64,000 nucleotides of DNA, taken from the NCBI RefSeq assembly GCF_050948175.1, contig NW_027490091.1, positions 5,084,001 to 5,148,000 of the forward strand, read 5' to 3'. Shown piece after piece: positions 24,050 through 37,530 of this stretch. The translations under genes were made by a program, and so were the position numbers. This DNA comes from Xylocopa sonorina. Taxonomy: Eukaryota; Arthropoda; Insecta; Hymenoptera; Apidae. The notes beneath the pieces are model-generated. The model worked only from the letters and a program-made list of their open reading frames with translations, did not search any database and was not told the origin of the DNA. The stretch's first letter is position 1; each line of letters opens with the position of its first letter.

Positions 24050-26200
24050 ATGTATGTAAATGCGACACTTCCTTGCAAGGTAGTAGCGTTTGCAGATGTC
24101 TACGAATCGAAGCAATAGAGATCAAATGCTTCTTAAATAGCGATATCGCATCTCATTTCAATGTTTCATGGTAAGATATAATATTCATTGCGTCTACGTA
24201 TCGAAGCAATAGAATTCTAATGCTTCTCAAAACATGATATCGCATCTCATTTTTATGTTTCATGATAAGATATAATATTCAATGTGCAGTGTTATGTACT
24301 CCTCGCATTCACATCAAAAGAAAGTAAATGCGACAATACATTGCTAGGAAATAGCGTTTTCAGATGTCTCAGTAACGAAGAAATAGTGTTCTAATGCTTC
24401 TTAAATCATGATATCGCGTCTCATTTCTATGTCTCATGATAAGATATAAAATTCATTGCGAAGTGTCGCTTATACCTCGCATACACTTCAAATGAATGTA
24501 AATGCGACACTTCCTTGCAGAGAAATAGCGTTTGCAGATGTCTACGTATCCAAGCAATAGAGTTCTAGTGCATCTTAAAACTGCGATATCGCATCACATT
24601 TCTATGTCTCATGATAAGATATAATATTCATTGCGAAGTGTTACGTATTCCTCGTCTACACTTCAAATGAATGTAAATGCGACAATTCCTTGCTAGAAAG
24701 TAGCGTTGGCAGATGTCTACGTAACGAGGCAATAGATTTCAAGTGCATTTTAAAACGCGATACCGCATCTCATTTCTATGATGCATGATAAGACATAATA
24801 TTCATTGTTTAGTGTTATGCATACATCGTATTCACTTCAAAAGAATGTAAATGCGAAACTTACTTGCTAGGATATAGCGTTGGCAGATGTTTACGTATCG
24901 AAGCAATAGAGTTCTAATGCTTCTTAAAACGAGATATCGCGTCTCATTTCTATGTCTCATGATAAGATATAAAATTCATTGCGAAGTGTCGCTTATACCT
25001 CGCATACACTTCAAATGAATGTAAATGCGACACTTCCTTGCAAAGAAATAGCGTTTGCAGATGTCTACGTATCCAAGCAATAGAGTTCTAGTGCTTCTCA
25101 AAACGCGATATCGGATCTCATTTCTATATTTCATGATAAGATATAATATCCATTGCGAAGTGTCATGTATAGCTCATATTCACTTCAAATGAATGTAAAT
25201 GTGACACTTCCTTGCTAGGAAGTAGAGTTTGCAGATGTCTACGTATCGTAACAATAGGGTTCTTATGCTCTTTATATCGCGATATCGCATCTCATTTGTA
25301 TGTTACATGATAAGATATAATATTCATTGCGAAGCGTCATGTATTCCTCGTATTCACTTCAAAAGGTGGTAAGTGCGGCACTTCCATGCTAGGAAACAGC
25401 GTTTGCAGATGTCTACTTATAGTAGCATCAGAGTTCTAATGCTTCTTAAAACGCAATATCTCATCTCATTTCTATGTTTCATTATAAGATATAATATTCA
25501 TTGCGAAGCGTCACTTGTACCTCGAATTCACTTCAAACGAATGTAAATGCGACACTTCCTTGCTAGGAATTAACGTTTGCAGATGTCTACGTATCGGGGT
25601 AATGGAGTTTTAATGCTCCTTAAAACGCGATATCGCATCTCATTTCTATGTTTCATGATATGATATAATATCCATAGCGAAGTGTCATGTATACCTCGTA
25701 TTCACTTCAAGTGAATGTAAATACGACACTTCCTTGCTAGGAAATAGCGCTCCCAGATGTCTACGTATCGTAGCAGTAGAGTTCTAATACTTCCTAAAAC
25801 GCGATATCGCATCTCTCTACTATGTTTCCTGATAAGATATCATATTCATTGTGGACCGTTATGTATACCTCGTATTCACTTCAAAAGAATGTAAATGCGA
25901 CACTATCTGGCAGGAAAAAGCGTTTCCAGATGCCTACGTATCGAAATAATAGGTTTCTATTGCATCTTAAAGCGAGATGTTGCATTATATTTCGATGTTA
26001 CATGATAAAATATAATATTCATTGCGAAGCATCACGTATACCTCCTATTCACTTGAAAAGAATGTTAATGCGACACTATCTTGTAGGAAAAAGCGTTTCC
26101 AGATGCCTACGTATCGAAACAATAGGTTTCTATTGCATCTTAAAGCGAGATGTTGCATCCTATTTCTATGTTTCATGATAAGATATAAAATTCATTGCGA
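24050..26200 (+). repeat. Segmental duplication I, copy 2
   Basis: The right part (24,656-26,200) matches 17,160-18,815. The left part (24,050-24,650) matches 36,490-37,090 at lag 12,446-12,447 bp, including a shared 80-bp deletion. The block therefore joins material seen separately in the other two copies. Just past its right end, the piece at 26,200-26,260 resembles an internal piece at 25,335-25,395 (GGTGGTAAGTGCGGCAC), suggesting a template jump back. No gene is present. Confidence 0.85.
24099..24198 (+). repeat. 94-bp monomer (80-bp deletion)
   Basis: TCTACG of one monomer (24,099) and of the next (24,193) are 94 bp apart instead of 174. TTCATTGCG is joined directly to TCTACGTATCG. The same junction occurs at 36,640. 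Confidence 0.88.
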
Positions 26201-28197
26201 AGCGTCATGTATTCCTCGTATTCACTTCGAAAGGTGGTAAGTGCGGCACTTCCATGCTAGGAAATAGCGTTTGCAGTTGTCTCCGTATCGAAGCAGTAGT
26301 GTTCCAATGCATTTTAAATCGCGATATCGCATCCCATTTCTATGTTCCATGATGACATATAATATTCATTGCGAAGTGTCATGTATACCTCGCACACCCT
26401 TCAAACGAATGTAAATGCAACACTTCCTTGCTAGGAAATAGCGTTTGCAGATGCCTTCGTATCGTGGCAGCAGGGTTCTAATGCTTCTCAAAACCCGATA
26501 TCGCATCTCATTTCTATGTTTCATGATAAGATATAATATTCAGAGTGCAGTGTTATGTATACCTCGTATTCACTTCAAAAGAATGTAAATGCGACACTTC
26601 CTTGCTAGGAATTAGCGTTTGCAGATATCTACGAATCGAAGCAATAGAGTTCTAATGCGTCTTATATAGCCATATCGCATCTCATTTCTTTGTTTCATGA
26701 TAAGATATAATATTCGTTGTGCAGTGTTATGTATATCTCGTCTATACTTCAAATGGATGTAAATGCGACACTTCCTTGCTAGGAAATAGCGTTTGCAGAT
26801 GGCTACGTATCGTGGCATCGGAGTTCTGATGCTTCTCAAAACGCGATATCGCATCTCATTTCTATGTTTCATGATAAGATACAATATTCATTGTGGAATG
26901 TTATGTATACCTCGTATTCGTTTCAAAAGAATGTAAATGCGACACTTCCTTGCTAGGAAGTAGCGTTTGCAGATGTCTACGTATCGAAGCAATAGTTTTC
27001 TAATGCTTCTTAAATCGTCATATCGCATCTCATATCTACGTTTCATGATAAGATATAGTATTCATTGCGAAGTGTCATCTATACCTCGTATTCCTTTCAA
27101 AAGAATGTAAATGCGACACTTCCTTGCTAGGAAGTAGCGTTTGCAGATGTCTATGTATCGAAGCAATAGTGTTCTAATGCTTCTTAAATCGCCATATCGC
27201 TACACATTACTGTGTTTCATGATAACATATAATATTCATTGTGGAGTGTTAGGTATACCTCGTATTCACTTCAAAAGAATGTAAATGCGACACTTCCTTG
27301 CTAGGAAATAGCGTTTGCAGATGTCTACGTATCGAAGCAATAGAGTTCTAATGCTTCTTAAATCGTAATATGGCATCTCATTTCAATGTTTCATGATAAG
27401 ATATAATATTCATTGCGAAGTGTCGCGTATACCTCGTATTCCTTTCAAAAGAATGTAAATGCGGCACTTCCCTGCTAGGAAGTAGCGTCTGCAGATGTCT
27501 ACGTATCGAAGCAATAGTGTTCTAATGCTTCTTAAATCGCGATATCGCATCTCATTTCTACGTTTCATGATATGATATAATATTCATTGTGCAGTGTTAT
27601 GTATACCCCTTATTCACTTCAAAAGAATGTAAATGCTACAATTTCTTGCTAGGAAATAGCGTTTGCAGGTGTCTACGTATCGAAGTAATAGACATCAAAT
27701 GCTTCATATATCGCCATATCGCATCTCATTTCTATGTTTCATGATAAGATATAATATTCATTGCGAGGTGTCATGTATACCTCGTATTCCTTTCAAAGGA
27801 ATGTAAATGCGACACCTCCTTGCTAGGAAATAGCGTTTGCAGATGTCTACGTATCGAAGCAACAGACAACTAGTGCTTCATAAACCGCGATAGCGCATCT
27901 CAATTCTATGTTTCATGATAATATACAATATTCATTGTGGAGTGTTATGTATACCTCGTATTCGCTTCAAAGGAATGTAAATGCGACTCTTCCTTGCTTG
28001 GAAATAGCGTTTGCAGATGTCTACGTATCGAAGCAATAGTTTTCTAATGCCTCTTAAATCGTCATATCGCATCTCATATCTACGTTTCATGATAAGGTAT
28101 AATATTCATTGCGAAGTGTCATGTATACCTCGTATTCCTTTCAAAAGAATGTAAATGCGACACTTCCTTGCTAGGAAGTAGCGTTTGCAGATGTCTA
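26201..28197 (+). repeat. Satellite monomers left of the 19-mer duplication
   Basis: About 11 monomers. The part 27,330-27,880 matches 35,509-36,059 at lag 8,179 bp (47 monomers plus one base), with the linked variants AATCGTAATAT and ATACCCCTTATTC. The pair of monomers at 26,960-27,260 is a copy of the recurrent GTTTTC / CTACACATTAC module. No gene is present. Confidence 0.75.
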
Positions 28198-31100
28198 CGT
28201 TTCGAAGCAATAGAGTTCTAAAGCTTCTTAAATTGCGATATCGCATATCATTTCTATGTTTCATGATAACATATAATATTCATTGTGGAGTGTTATGTAT
28301 ACCTCGTATTCACTTCAAAAGAATGCAAATGCGACACTTACTTGCTATGAAATAGCGTGTGCAGATGTCTACGTATCGAAGCAATAGTGTTCTAAATCTT
28401 TCTAATTCGCGATATCGCATCTCATTTCAATGTTTCATGATAAGATATAATATTCATTGTGCAGTGTTATGTATACCTCGTATTCATTTGAAAAGAATGT
28501 AAATGCGACACTACCTTGCTAGGAAGTAGCGTTTGCAGATGTCTACGCACCGAAGCAATAGTGTTCTAATGCTTCTTAAATCGTCATATCGCATCTCATT
28601 TCTATGTTTCATGATAAGATATAATATTCATTGTGCAGTGTTATGTATACCTCGTATTCACTTTGAAAGAATGTAAATGCGACACTTCCTTGCTAGGAAG
28701 TAGCGTTTGCGGATGTCTACGTATCGAAGCAATAGTTTTCTAATGTTTCTTAAATCGTCATATCGCATCTCATATCTACGTTTCTTGATAAGATATAATA
28801 TTCATTGCAAAGTGTCATGTATACCTCGTATTCCTTTCAAAAGAATGTAAGTGCTACACTTCCTTGCTAGGAAGTAGCGTTTGCAGATGTCTACGTATCG
28901 AAGCAATAGTGTTCTAATTCTTCTTAAATCGTCATATCACATCCCATTTCTACGTTTCCTGATAAGATATAATATTCATTGCGAAGTGCCATGTATACCT
29001 CGTTTTCCTTTCAAAAGAATGTAAATGCGACACTTCCTGGCTAGGAAGAAGAGTCTGCAGATTTCTACGTATCGAAGCAATAGAGTTCTAATGCTTCTTA
29101 AATCGCCATATCGCATCTCATTTCTATGCTTCATGATAAGATATAATATTCATTGTGCAGTGTTACGTATATCTCGTCTATACATCAAATGGATGTAAAT
29201 GCGACACTTCCTTGCCAGGAAATAGCGTTTGCAGATGTCTACGTATCGTGGCATTAGAGCTCTAATGCTTCTCAAAACACGATATCGCTACTCATTGCCT
29301 TGTTTCATTATAATATATAATATTCATTGTGGAGTGTTCTGTATACCTCGTATTCTTTTCAATAGAATGTAAATGCGACACTTTCTTGCTAGGAAATAGC
29401 GTTTGCAGATGTCTACGTATCGAAGTTATAGACATCAAGTGCTTCATATATCGCCATATCGCATCTCATTTCTATGTTTCATGATAAGATATAATATTCA
29501 TTGCGAAGTGTCATGTATACCTCGTATTCCTTTCAAAAGAATGTAAATGCGACACTTCCTTGCTAGGAAATAGCGTTTGCAGATGTCTACGTATCGGAGC
29601 AATAAACATCTTATGCTTCATAAATCGCGATATCGCATCTCATATCTATGTTTCATGATAAGATATAATATTCACAGTGCAGTGTTATGTATACCTCGTA
29701 TTCACTTCAAAAGAATGTAAGTGCGACACTTCCTTGCTAGGAAGTAGCGTTTGCAGATGTCTACGTTTCGAAGCAATAGTTTTCTAATGCTTCTTAAATC
29801 GTCATATCGCATCTCATATCTACGTTTCATGATAAGATATAGTATTCATTGCGAAGTGTCATGTATACCTCGTATTCCTTTCAAAAGAATGTAAATGCGA
29901 CACTTCCTTGCTAGGAAGTAGCGTCTGCAGATGTCTACGTATCGAAGCAATAGTGTTCTAATGCTTCTTAAATCGCCATATCGCTACACATTACTATGTT
30001 TCATGATAACATATAATATTCATTGTGGAGTGTTATGTATACCTCGTATTCACTTCAAAAGAATGTAAATGCGACACTTCCTTGCTAGGAAATGGCGTTT
30101 GCAGATGTCTACGTATCGAAGCAATAGATTTCTAGTGCTTGCTAGTTCGCGATATCGCATCTCATATCTGTGTTTCATGATAATATATAATATTCACTGC
30201 GAAGTGTTATGTATACCTCGCATACACTTCAAATGAATGTGAATGCGACAGTTCCTTGCTAGGAAATAGTGTTTGCAGATATCTACGTTTCGAAGCAATA
30301 GAGTTCTAAAGCTTCTTAAATTGCGATATCGCATATCATTTCTATGTTTCATGATAACATATAATATTCATTGTGGAGTGTTATGTATACCTCGTATTCA
30401 CTTCAAAAGAATGCAAATGCGACACTTCCTTGCTATGAAATAGCGTGTGCAGATGTCCACGTATCGAAGCAATAGTGTTCTAAATCTTTCTAATTCGCGA
30501 TATCGCATCAAATTTCTATGCTTCATGATAAGATATAATATACACTGTGGAGTGTTATGTATACCTCGTATTCGTTTCAAAAGAATGTAAATGCGACACT
30601 TCCTTGCTAGGAAGTAGCGTTTGCAGATGTCTACGTATCGAAGCAATAGAGCTCTAATGCTTGCTAGTTCGCGGTAACGCATCTCATATCTGTGTTTCAT
30701 GATAATATATAATATTCATTGCGATGTGTTATGTATACCTCGCATACACTTCAAATGAATGTGAATGCGACAATTCCTTGCTAGGAAATAGTGTTTGCAG
30801 ATATCTACGTTTCGAAGCAATATAGTTCTAAAGCTTCTTAAATTGCGATATCGCATACCATTTCTATGTTTCATGATAACATATAATATTCATTGTGGAG
30901 TGTTATGTATACCTGGTATTCACTTCAAAGGAATGTAAATGCGACACTTCCTTGCTAGGAAATAGCGTTTGCAGATGTCTACGTATCGAAGCAATAGATT
31001 TCTAATTCTTGCTAGTTCGCGATATCGCATCTCATATCCACGTTTCATGATAAGATATAATATTCATTGCGAAGTGTCATGTATACCTTGTATTCCTTTC

Positions 31101-34010
31101 AAAAGGATGTAAATGCGACACTTCCTAGCTAGGAAGTAGCGTTTGCAGATGTCTACGTATCGAAGCAATAGAGTTCTAATGCTTCTTAAACCGTCATATC
31201 GCATCTCATGTTTATGTTTCATGATAAGGTATAATATTCATTGCGAAGTGTCATGTATACCTCGCATTCCTTTCAAAAGAATGTAAATGCGACACTTCCT
31301 TGCTAGGAAGTAGCGTTTGCAGATGTCTACGTATCGAAGCAATAGAGCTCTAATGCTTGCTAGTTCGCGGTAACGCATCTCATATCTGTGTTTCATGATA
31401 ATATATAATATTCATTGCGATGTGTTATGTATACCTCGCATACACTTCAAATGAATGTGAATGCGACAATTCCTTGCTAGGAAATAGTGTTTGCAGATAT
31501 CTACGTTTCGAAGCAATAGAGTTCTAAAGCTTCTTAAATTGCGATATCGCATACCATTTCTATGTTTCATGATAACATATAATATTCATTGTGGAGTGTT
31601 ATGTATACCTCGTATTCACTTCAAAAGAATGCAAATGCGACACTTACTTGCTATGAAATAGCGTGTGCAGATGTCTACGTATCGAAGCAATAGTGTTCTA
31701 AATCTTTCTAATTCGCGATATCGCATCTCATTTCAATGTTTCATGATAAGATATAATATTCATTGTGCAGTGTTATGTATACCTCGTATTCATTTGAAAA
31801 GAATGTAAATGCGACACTACCTTGCTAGGAAGTAGCGTTTGCAGATGTCTACGCACCGAAGCAATAGTGTTCTAATGCTTCTTAAATCGTCATATCGCAT
31901 CTCATTTCTATGTTTCATGATAAGATATAATATTCATTGTGCAGTGTTATGTATACCTCGTATTCACTTTGAAAGAATGTAAATGCGACACTTCCTTGCT
32001 AGGAAGTAGCGTTTGCGGATGTCTACGTATCGAAGCAATAGTTTTCTAATGTTTCTTAAATCGTCATATCGCATCTCATATCTACGTTTCTTGATAAGAT
32101 ATAATATTCATTGCAAAGTGTCATGTATACCTCGTATTCCTTTCAAAAGAATGCAAGTGCTACACTTCCTTGCTAGGAAGTAGCGTTTGCAGATGTCTAC
32201 GTATCGAAGCAATAGAGTTCTAATTCTTCTTAAATCGTCATATCACATCCCATTTCTACGTTTCCTGATAAGATATAATATTCATTGCGAAGTGCCATGT
32301 ATACCTCGTTTTCCTTTCAAAAGAATGTAAATGCGACACTTCCTGGCTAGGAAGAAGAGTCTGCAGATTTCTACGTATCGAAGCAATAGAGTTCTAATGC
32401 TTCTTAAATCGCCATATCGCAACTCATTTCTATGCTTCATGATAAGATATAATATTCATTGTGCAGTGTTACGTATATCTCGTCTATACATCAAATGGAT
32501 GTAAATGCGACACTTCCTTGCCAGGAAATAGCGTTTGCAGATGTCTACGTATCGTGGCATTAGAGCTCTAATGCTTCTCAAAACACGATATCGCTACTCA
32601 TTACCTTGTTTCATTATAATATATAATATTCATTGTGGAGTGTTCTGTATACCTCGTATTCTTTTCAATAGAATGTAAGTGCGACACTTCCTTGCTAGGA
32701 AATAGCGTTTGCAGATGTCTACGTATCGAAGTTATAGACATCAAGTGCTTCATATATCGCCATATCGCATCTCATTTCTATGTTTCATGATAAGATATAA
32801 TATTCATTGCGAAGTGTCATGTATACCTCGTATTCCTTTCAAAAGAATGTAAATGCGACACTTCCTTGCTAGGAAATAGCGTTTGCAGATGTCTACGTAT
32901 CGGAGCAACAAACATCTTATGCTTCATAAATCGCGATATCGCATCTCATATCTATGTTTCATGATAAGATATAATATTCACAGTGCAGTGTTATGTATAC
33001 CTCGTATTCACTTCAAAAGAATGTAAGTGCGACACTTCCTTGCTAGGAAGTAGCGTTTGCAGATGTCTACGTTTCGAAGCAATAGTTTTCTAATGCTTCT
33101 TAAATCGTCATATCGCATCTCATATCTACGTTTCATGATAAGATATAGTATTCATTGCGAAGTGTCATGTATACCTCGTATTCCTTTCAAAAGAATGTAA
33201 ATGCGACACTTCCTTGCTAGGAAGTAGCGTCTGCAGAAGTCTACGTATCGAAGCAATAGTGTTCTAATGCTTCTTAAATCGCCATATCGCTACACATTAC
33301 TATGTTTCATGATAACATATAATATTCATTGTGGAGTGTTATGTATACCTCGTATTCACTTCAAAAGAATGTAAATGCGACACTTCCTTGCTAGGAAATG
33401 GCGTTTGCAGATGTCTACGTATCGAAGCAATAGATTTCTAGTGCTTGCTAGTTCGCGATATCGCATCTCATATCTGTGTTTCATGATAATATATAATATT
33501 CACTGCGAAGTGTTATGTATACCTCGCATACACTTCAAATGAATGTGAATGCGACAGTTCCTTGCTAGGAAATAGTGTTTGCAGATATCTACGTTTCGAA
33601 GCAATAGAGTTCTAAAGCTTCTTAAATTGCGATATCGCATATCATTTCTATGTTTCATGATAACATATAATATTCATTGTGGAGTGTTATGTATACCTCG
33701 TATTCACTTCAAAAGAATGCAAATGCGACACTTCCTTGCTATGAAATAGCGTGTGCAGATGTCTACGTATCGAAGCAATAGTGTTCTAAATCTTTCTAAT
33801 TCGCGATATCGCATCAAATTTCTATGCTTCATGATAAGATATAATATACACTGTGGAGTGTTATGTATACCTCGTATTCGTTTCAAAAGAATGTAAATGC
33901 GACACTTCCTTGCTAGGAAGTAGCGTTTGCAGATGTCTACGTATCGAAGCAATAGAGCTCTAATGCTTGCTAGTTCGCGGTAACGCATCTCATATCTGTG
34001 TTTCATGATA
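28198..34010 (+). repeat. 19-monomer duplication, lag 3,306 bp
   Basis: Bases 28,198-30,704 match 31,504-34,010 at a lag of exactly 3,306 bp (19 x 174), for example TTCGAAGCAATAGAG at 28,201 and 31,507. Differences are few by eye. The 0.8 kb between the copies contains a four-monomer repeat of its own: GCTCTAATGC at 30,651 and 31,347, lag 696 bp. The right edge of copy 2 leaves the pattern near 34,010 and continues with material like 31,225-31,290. No gene is present. Confidence 0.88.
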
Positions 34011-36480
34011 AGATATAATATTCATTGCGAAGTGTCATGTATACCTCGCATTCCTTTCAAAAGAATGTATATGCGACACTTCCTTGCTAGGAAGTAGCGT
34101 TTGCAGATGTCTACGTATCGAAGCAATAGGGATCTAATGCTTCTTAAATCGCCATATTGCATCTCATTTCTATGTTTCATGGTAAGATATAATATTCATT
34201 GTGCAGTGTTATATATACCTCGTATTCACCTCAAAAGAATATAAATGCGACACTTCCTTGCTAGGAAATAGCGTTTGCAGATATCTACGTATCGAAGCAA
34301 TAGTGTCCTAAAGCTTCTTAAATCGCGATATTGCATCTCATTTCTATGTTTCATTATAAGATATAATATTCATTGTGCAGTGTTACGAATACCTCGTATT
34401 CACTTCAAAAGAATGTAAATGCTACACTTCCTTGCTTGGAAATAGCGCTTGCAGATGTCTACGTATCGAAGCAATAGTGTTCTAATGCTTCTTAAATCGC
34501 CATATCGCTACACATTACTATGTTCTATGATAACATATAATATTCATTGTGGAGTGTTATGCATACCTCGTATTCACTTCAAAAGAATGTAAATGCGACA
34601 CTTCCTTGCTAGGAAGTAGCGTTTGCAGATGTCTACGTATCGAAGCAATAGTTTTCTAATGCTTCTTAAATCGTCATATCGCATCTCATATCTACGTTTC
34701 ATGATAAGATATAGTATTCATTGCGAAGTGTCATGTATACCTCGTATTCCTTTCAAAAGAATGTAAATGCGACACTTCCTTGCTAGGAAGTAGCGTCTGC
34801 AGATGTCTACGTATCGAAGCAATAGTGTTCTAATGCTTCTTAAATCGCCATATCGCTACACATTACTATGTTTCATGATAACATATAATATTCATTGTGG
34901 AGTGTTATGTATACCTCGTATTCACTTCAAAAGAATGTAAATGCGACACTTCCTTGCTAGGAAATGGCGTTTGCAGATGTCTACGTATCGAAGCAATAGA
35001 TTTCTAATGCTTGCTAGTTCGCGATATCGCATCTCATATCTGTGTTTCATGATAATATATAATATTCATTGCGAAGTGTTATGTATACCTCGCATACACT
35101 TCAAATGAATGTGAATGCGACAGTTCCTTGCTAGGAAATAGTGTTTGCAGATATCTACGTTTCGAAGCAATAGAGTTCTAAAGCTTCTTAAATTGCGATA
35201 TCGCATATCATTTCTATGTTTCATGATAACATAAAATATTCATTGTGGAGTGTCATGTATACCTCGCATACACTTAAAATGAATGTAAATGCTACACTTC
35301 CTTGCTAGGTAATAGCGTTTGCAGATGTCTACGTATCGAAGCAAGAGATTTCTAAAACTTGCTAATTCGCGATATCGCACCTCATATCTATGTTTCATGA
35401 TAATATATAATATTCATTGCGAAGTTTCATGTATACCTCGCATACAATGCAAACGAATGTGATTGCGACAGTTCCTTGCTGGGAAATAGTGTTTGCAGAT
35501 GTCTACGTATCGAAGCAATAGAGTTCTAATGCTTCTTAAATCGTAATATCGCACCTCATTTCAATGTTTCATGATAAGATATAATATTCATTGCGAAGTG
35601 TCGCGTATACCTCGTATTCCTTTCAAAAGAATGTAAATGCGGCACTTCCGTGCTAGGAAGTAGCGTCTGCAGATGTCTACGTATCGAAGCAATAGTGTTC
35701 TAATGCTTCTTAAATCGCGATATCGCATCTCATTTCTACGTTTCATGATATGATATAATATTCATTGTGCAGTGTTATGTATACCCCTTATTCACTTCAA
35801 AAGAATGTAAATGCTACAATTTCTTGCTAGGAAATAGCGTTTGCAGATGTCTACGTATCGAAGTAATAGACATGAAATGCTTCATATATCGCCATATCGC
35901 ATCTCATTTCTATGTTTCATGATAAGATATAATATTCATTGCGAGGTGTCATGTATACCTCGTATTCCTTTCAAAGGAATGTAAATGCGACACCTCCTTG
36001 CTAGGAAATAGCGTTTGCAGATGTCTACGTATCGAAGCAACAGACATCTAATGCTTCTTAAATCGCCATATCGCTTCACATTTCTATGTTTCATGATAAT
36101 ATATAATATTCATTGTGCAGTGTCATGTATACCTCGCATACACTTCAAATGAACGTAAATGCGACACTTCCTTGCTTGGAAATAGCGTTTGCAGATGTCT
36201 ACGTATCGAAGCAATAGTTTTCTAATGCTTCTTAATTCGTCATATCGCATCTCATATCTACGTTTCATGATAAGATATAGTATTCATTGCGAAGTGTCAT
36301 GTATATATCGTATTCCTTACAAGAGAATGTAAATGCGACACTTCCTTGCTAGGAAGTAGCATTTGCAGATGTCTACGTATCGAAGCAATAGTGTTCTAAT
36401 GCTTCTTAAATCGCCATATCGCTACACATTAATATGTTTCATGATAACATATAATATTCATTGTGGAGTGTCATGTATAT
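34011..36480 (+). repeat. Satellite monomers right of the 19-mer duplication
   Basis: Composed of blocks found elsewhere. 34,050-34,380 matches 23,340-23,670. 34,600-35,230 matches 33,034-33,664 at lag 1,566 bp (nine monomers). 35,509-36,059 matches 27,330-27,880. 36,180-36,470 is another GTTTTC / CTACACATTA module. No gene is present. Confidence 0.78.
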
Positions 36481-37530
36481 CTTGTATTCACTTCAATAGT
36501 ATGTAAATGTGACACTTCCTTGCAAGGTAGTAGTGTTTGCAGATGTCTACGAATCGAAGCAATAGAGATCAAATGCTTCTTAAATAGCGATACCGCATCT
36601 CATTTCAAATTTTCATGGTAAGATATAATATTCATTGCGTCTACGTATCGGAGCAATAGAGTTCTAATGCTCCTCAAAACATGATATCGCATCTCATTCC
36701 TATGTTTCATGATAAGATATAATATTCAACGTGCAGTGTTATACACCCCTCGCATTCACATCAAAACAAAGTAAATGCGACAATACATTGCTAGGAAATA
36801 GCGTTTGCAGATGTCTCCGTAACGAAGAAATAGTGTTCTAATGCTTCTTAAATCGCGATATCGCATCTAATTTCAATGTTTCATGATAAGATATAATATT
36901 CATTGTGCAGTGTTATGTATATCTCGTCTATACTTCAAATGGATGTAAATGCGACACTTCCTTGCCAGGAAATAGCCTTTGCAAATGTTACCTATCGAAG
37001 CAACAGAGTTCTAATGCATCTTAAAACTGCGATATCGCATCACATTTCTATGTCTCATGATAAGATATAATATTCATTGCGAAGTGTTACGTATTCTTGG
37101 TCTACACTTCAAATGAATGTAAATGCGACAATTCCTTGCTAGGAAGTAGCGTTGGCAGATGTCTACGTAACGAGGCAATAGATTTCAAGTGCATTTTAAA
37201 ACGCGATACCGCATCCCATTTCTATGATGCTTGATAAGACATAATATTCATTGTTTAGTGTTTTGTATACATCGTATTCACTTCAAAAGAATGTAAATGC
37301 GAAACTCACTTGCTAGGATATAGCGTTGGGAGATGTTTACGTATCGAAGCAATAGAGTTCTAATGCTTCTTAAAACAAGATATCGCGTCTCATTTCTATG
37401 TCTCATGATAAGATATAAAATTCATTGCGAAGTGTCGCTTACACCTCGCACACACTTCAAATGAATGTAAATGCGACACTTCCTTGCAAAGAAATAGCGT
37501 CTGCAGATGTCTATGTATCCAAGCAATAGA
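36481..37530 (+). repeat. Segmental duplication I, copy 3 (partial)
   Basis: Matches 24,041-25,090 at lag 12,446-12,447 bp and, in its right half, 17,160-17,590. It shares the 80-bp deletion and the GTAACGAGGCAATAG and GATGTTTACG variants. Its middle monomer (about 36,850-36,990) differs from copy 2 and carries the CTCGTCTATACTTCAAATGG head, so this copy was altered by exchange or conversion. No gene is present. Confidence 0.82.
36546..36645 (+). repeat. 94-bp monomer (same 80-bp deletion as at 24,193)
   Basis: TCTAC at 36,546 and TCTACG at 36,640 are 94 bp apart. The junction TTCATTGCG-TCTACG is identical to that at 24,193, showing common descent of the two blocks. Confidence 0.88.

Noticed and set aside
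25822..26178. Longest plus-strand ORF (118 codons)
   Set aside because: It spans two diverged satellite monomers in duplication I; a sister copy at 18,326 is broken by the extra 112-bp monomer. Nothing suggests coding selection.
24193..36640. Transposon or other unique insertion explaining the off-register points
   Set aside because: Every off-register point I checked is explained by deletion or partial duplication of satellite sequence (13, 62, 76 and 80 bp). No foreign sequence or terminal repeat is present.
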